DNA of 17,818 nucleotides from Stephanodiscus triporus (Eukaryota > Bacillariophyta > Thalassiosirophyceae > Thalassiosirales > Thalassiosiraceae). The stretch is from assembly GCA_036939755.1 (NCBI GenBank), contig JALLAZ010000278.1:1-17818 (forward strand), read 5' to 3'. A model generated the notes under the pieces. That model did not search any database, was not told where the DNA came from, and was given only the letters and a program-made list of their open reading frames with translations. Positions within the stretch are counted from its first letter, which is position 1; every line of letters starts with the position of its first letter. Of the stretch, positions 15,954 through 17,818 are shown piece by piece. The position numbers and the translations under genes were made by a program.

Positions 15954-17114
15954 ATGTCCAAAACGAACAAAGGGAGGAAGCGCAATCGGTCCTCGGCGGT
16001 TGCGAGCAACAACAACAACAACAACAACAACATCGACGATGCGTCGGCCGCCACTGCACAACACGCGCTCGGGATCGTCGCGCCCATCACGACCGAGGGG
16101 AGCATGCCCCAGAAGAAATTCTACCGCTCTCGCGCGCATTGCAATCCCCTCTCCTTCAACGAGAATTTCGATTACCCCGCCCGTCCCGACCTGATGGATT
16201 GGACCGAGGATCACTACCCCGAACATCCATCGCTGAGTAGTAGTGGTAGTAGGTGGAGGAGGAAGACGGAGGAGGGGTCGGAGGAGGAGGAGGGCGTCAT
16301 TCCCTCCTCCTCCTCCTCCTCCTCCTTTCATTCCTCCTCGCAGTCGCAGTCGTCGTCGTCGTCGTTGTCGATGGCCGTCCGTCCCGACGTACTCGACGTG
16401 GGATGCGGCTTCGGCGGGCTCACCCTGGCGCTGTCCGCGGCCATGCCCGATCGGACCATCCTCGGTCTCGAGATACGGCCGAAGGTCGCCGAGTACGTCC
16501 GGCTGAGGATACTCGCCCGTCGCACGGAACAAGGACATCCCGACGACGACGACGACGGTAATGGCGGGGCGTCGGCGTCGTATCGTAACTGTTCGGTCAT
16601 GCGCACGAACGCGATGAAGTACCTGCCGAACCTATTCGTCAAATCTTCCCTCCTCAAGATGTTCTTCTGCTTTCCCGATCCGCACTTCAAGAGGAAGAAT
16701 CATCCACGTCGGATCATATCCGAGAGGCTACTGTCGGAGTACGCGTACCTCCTCAGGCCGAACGTCGGACGATTGTACTGCATCACCGACGTGAGGGATT
16801 TGCACGATTGGCACGTCGACAGGTGCGACGCGCATCCGATGTTTCGCAAGTTGAACGACGACGAGATGAAGGACGATCCGTGCGTGGAGTTGATGAAGAG
16901 CACGACCGAGGAGGGGAAGAAGGTGAGGCGGGAGGGGAAGTTCGGGCACGAGATGTATTACGCCGTGTACGAACGGCGATCGGCGAATGATGATGATGAC
17001 GACGGAAACGAAAACGAAAACGAAAACGACGGGGAAGACGACGACGGCTCCGCTGTCACCGCGGAGAACTTTTTCGAGGAGGGTCGGTTCGGGGTGGAGG
17101 TTTGGTCAAGTTAG
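15954..17114 (+). CDS. TRM8: tRNA (guanine-N7-)-methyltransferase, Trm8/METTL1 type
   Basis: This enzyme uses S-adenosylmethionine to make m7G at position 46 of the tRNA variable loop, normally with a WD40 partner (Trm82/WDR4), which is not in this window. The 386-aa protein follows human METTL1 closely: FYRSRAHCNPL (56-66), DYPARPDLMDW (73-83), the SAM-binding motif DVGCGFGG (148-155), GLEIRPKV (171-178), TNAMKYLPNLF (218-228), MFFCFPDPHFKRKNHPRR (236-253), ITDVRDLHDW (277-286) and the late STTEEGKKV (316-324). About 55 extra residues, rich in Ser and Glu, sit at 91-143 between the N-terminal motif and the SAM motif. An Asn run lies at 19-26 and a second insert at 196-208. The tail after 341 is Asp/Asn/Glu-rich. 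ATG 15954 is in an ACCATGTCC context. No intron is needed. Confidence 0.95.
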   Translation: MSKTNKGRKRNRSSAVASNNNNNNNNIDDASAATAQHALGIVAPITTEGSMPQKKFYRSRAHCNPLSFNENFDYPARPDLMDWTEDHYPEHPSLSSSGSRWRRKTEEGSEEEEGVIPSSSSSSSFHSSSQSQSSSSSLSMAVRPDVLDVGCGFGGLTLALSAAMPDRTILGLEIRPKVAEYVRLRILARRTEQGHPDDDDDGNGGASASYRNCSVMRTNAMKYLPNLFVKSSLLKMFFCFPDPHFKRKNHPRRIISERLLSEYAYLLRPNVGRLYCITDVRDLHDWHVDRCDAHPMFRKLNDDEMKDDPCVELMKSTTEEGKKVRREGKFGHEMYYAVYERRSANDDDDDGNENENENDGEDDDGSAVTAENFFEEGRFGVEVWSS

Positions 17115-17818
17115 ATTATGGTAGAGTGTATAAAATAAAAGAGTGCATGATGAATTGGGTTCCTTCGTTCGGCCTTCGTTCATGACGATAATATGAATTT
17201 GATATTCGTTCGGGGAAAAGACGTTGATAAACTCTTTCAAGTTTTGACAATATCCGTACATGACCTCAATGAAATAATTAGGACCCCCCCCCCGGGCGTT
17301 GGGTGGTATATATGTGTAGCGGGAGGACGGAGGCGAATTCGCTTCCGCCGCTGCTCCGCTTTGCGGGGTTACAACATGTCCATGCTGCCGCCGCCGATGC
17401 CGCTGCCATCGCAGCAGCAGTGGCAGCGCGGACATAGTGCCGGCAGTCGCGGAGGGAAGGGGCATCAGCAGCCTGCTGCTTTGATGATGATATTCCACAA
17501 CTACTGCCACCATGCTGCGGGCCGCTACTACACGCGTGTGCTGCCATTGTGCTCAGCTGCAGCCGGTACATTTTGTCTGGGGTTTTCTGCCGGGAGGACA
17601 ATAGCGGCATCGCATTACTGTCTGCTCCGGTTCCGCCACTTGGAAAAGATGGCCAAAGACCCATAGAACGGTTGCTGTCACTATTTGCTGGCTAAAAATG
17701 ACCACCAACAGCCGCTGCAACCGGCAAACACAGTAGACACGGCGCATCTACAACGCGCCATGCCTTTAAATAGCTAATTAATAATAAAAACAATTATATT
17801 CTCTAGTTTTAATGACAT
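17115..17818. other. Region with no confident gene at the right end
   Basis: The first ~170 bp are AT-rich and should be the TRM8 3' UTR. From about 17281 to 17700 the sequence is GC-richer and full of GCAGCA/GCTGCT-type triplets, and frames on both strands stay open together. The reverse frame at 17664-17278 starts with ATG and would encode a Ser/Gly/Ala-rich product with an alanine tract. The forward frame 17193-17666 would encode a Pro/Gln/His-rich one. Neither shows a domain. The last ~60 bp are AT-rich (TTTAAATAGCTAATTAATAATAAAAAC). A gene start or end may continue beyond the window. Confidence 0.4.

Noticed and set aside
1..17818. tRNA or rRNA genes, CRISPR arrays, transposase or integrase genes, and prokaryotic operon signals
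   Set aside because: I looked for T-loop-like GGTTCGAATCC boxes, regular spaced repeats and DDE or recombinase motifs and saw none; this was by eye, not with tRNAscan or profile searches.

Overview
The window looks like a piece of nuclear chromosome from a unicellular stramenopile alga, most likely a diatom. This is inferred from several things. Genes are tightly packed on alternating strands with short intergenic gaps. Introns are about 95-120 bp with GT(A/G)AG-type donors and T-rich AG acceptors. Conserved eukaryotic nuclear proteins (Ytm1/WDR12, MPP6, Trm8/METTL1, Snd3/Pho88, SMYD-type SET, PPR) carry long Asp/Glu/Ser/Gly low-complexity inserts. One protein has a leader resembling the ASAF-type plastid-targeting motif of diatoms. 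I see no prokaryotic operon, viral gene or CRISPR array, and no coding trace of a transposon.

Layout, left to right: (1) 193-1002 (+), an unrecognised 269-aa protein. (2) 1112-2677 (-), an ER membrane protein of the Pho88/Snd3 family with a long acidic N-terminal extension. (3) 2783-4562 (+), the 60S ribosome-assembly WD40 protein Ytm1/WDR12, two exons. (4) 4687-6192 (-), a SMYD-like SET/MYND protein. (5) 6654-7262 (+), the exosome cofactor MPP6. (6) 7186-7485 (-), a small single-pass membrane ORF overlapping the MPP6 3' end. (7) 7534-9998 (-), a two-exon PPR protein with a mitochondrion-like leader. (8) 10895-11863 (+), a 2-oxoglutarate/Fe(II) dioxygenase, probably with an intron in its 5' leader. 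(9) 12431-13202 (+), an unknown three-exon protein with a 23-nt micro-exon. (10) 13423-15685 (-), a three-exon protein with two tandem AlgH/UPF0301 (DUF179) domains. (11) 15954-17114 (+), the tRNA m7G46 methyltransferase Trm8/METTL1. The last 700 bp hold no gene I can defend.

Most neighbours are head-to-head or tail-to-tail, giving four divergent promoter regions (2678-2782, 6193-6653, 9999-10894, 15686-15953). The shortest is only 105 bp and separates the Snd3-like and Ytm1 start codons. The 6193-6653 spacer holds a 193-bp near-perfect palindrome (6368-6560) that looks like a MITE or foldback insertion. A short TAGTACCTA-like motif recurs in several spacers. Several genes serve RNA maturation or protein synthesis and targeting (Ytm1, MPP6, Trm8, PPR, Snd3), but this is co-location, not an operon.

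Intron boundaries were found by reading frame, splice consensus and family alignment from memory. No transcript or database evidence was available.
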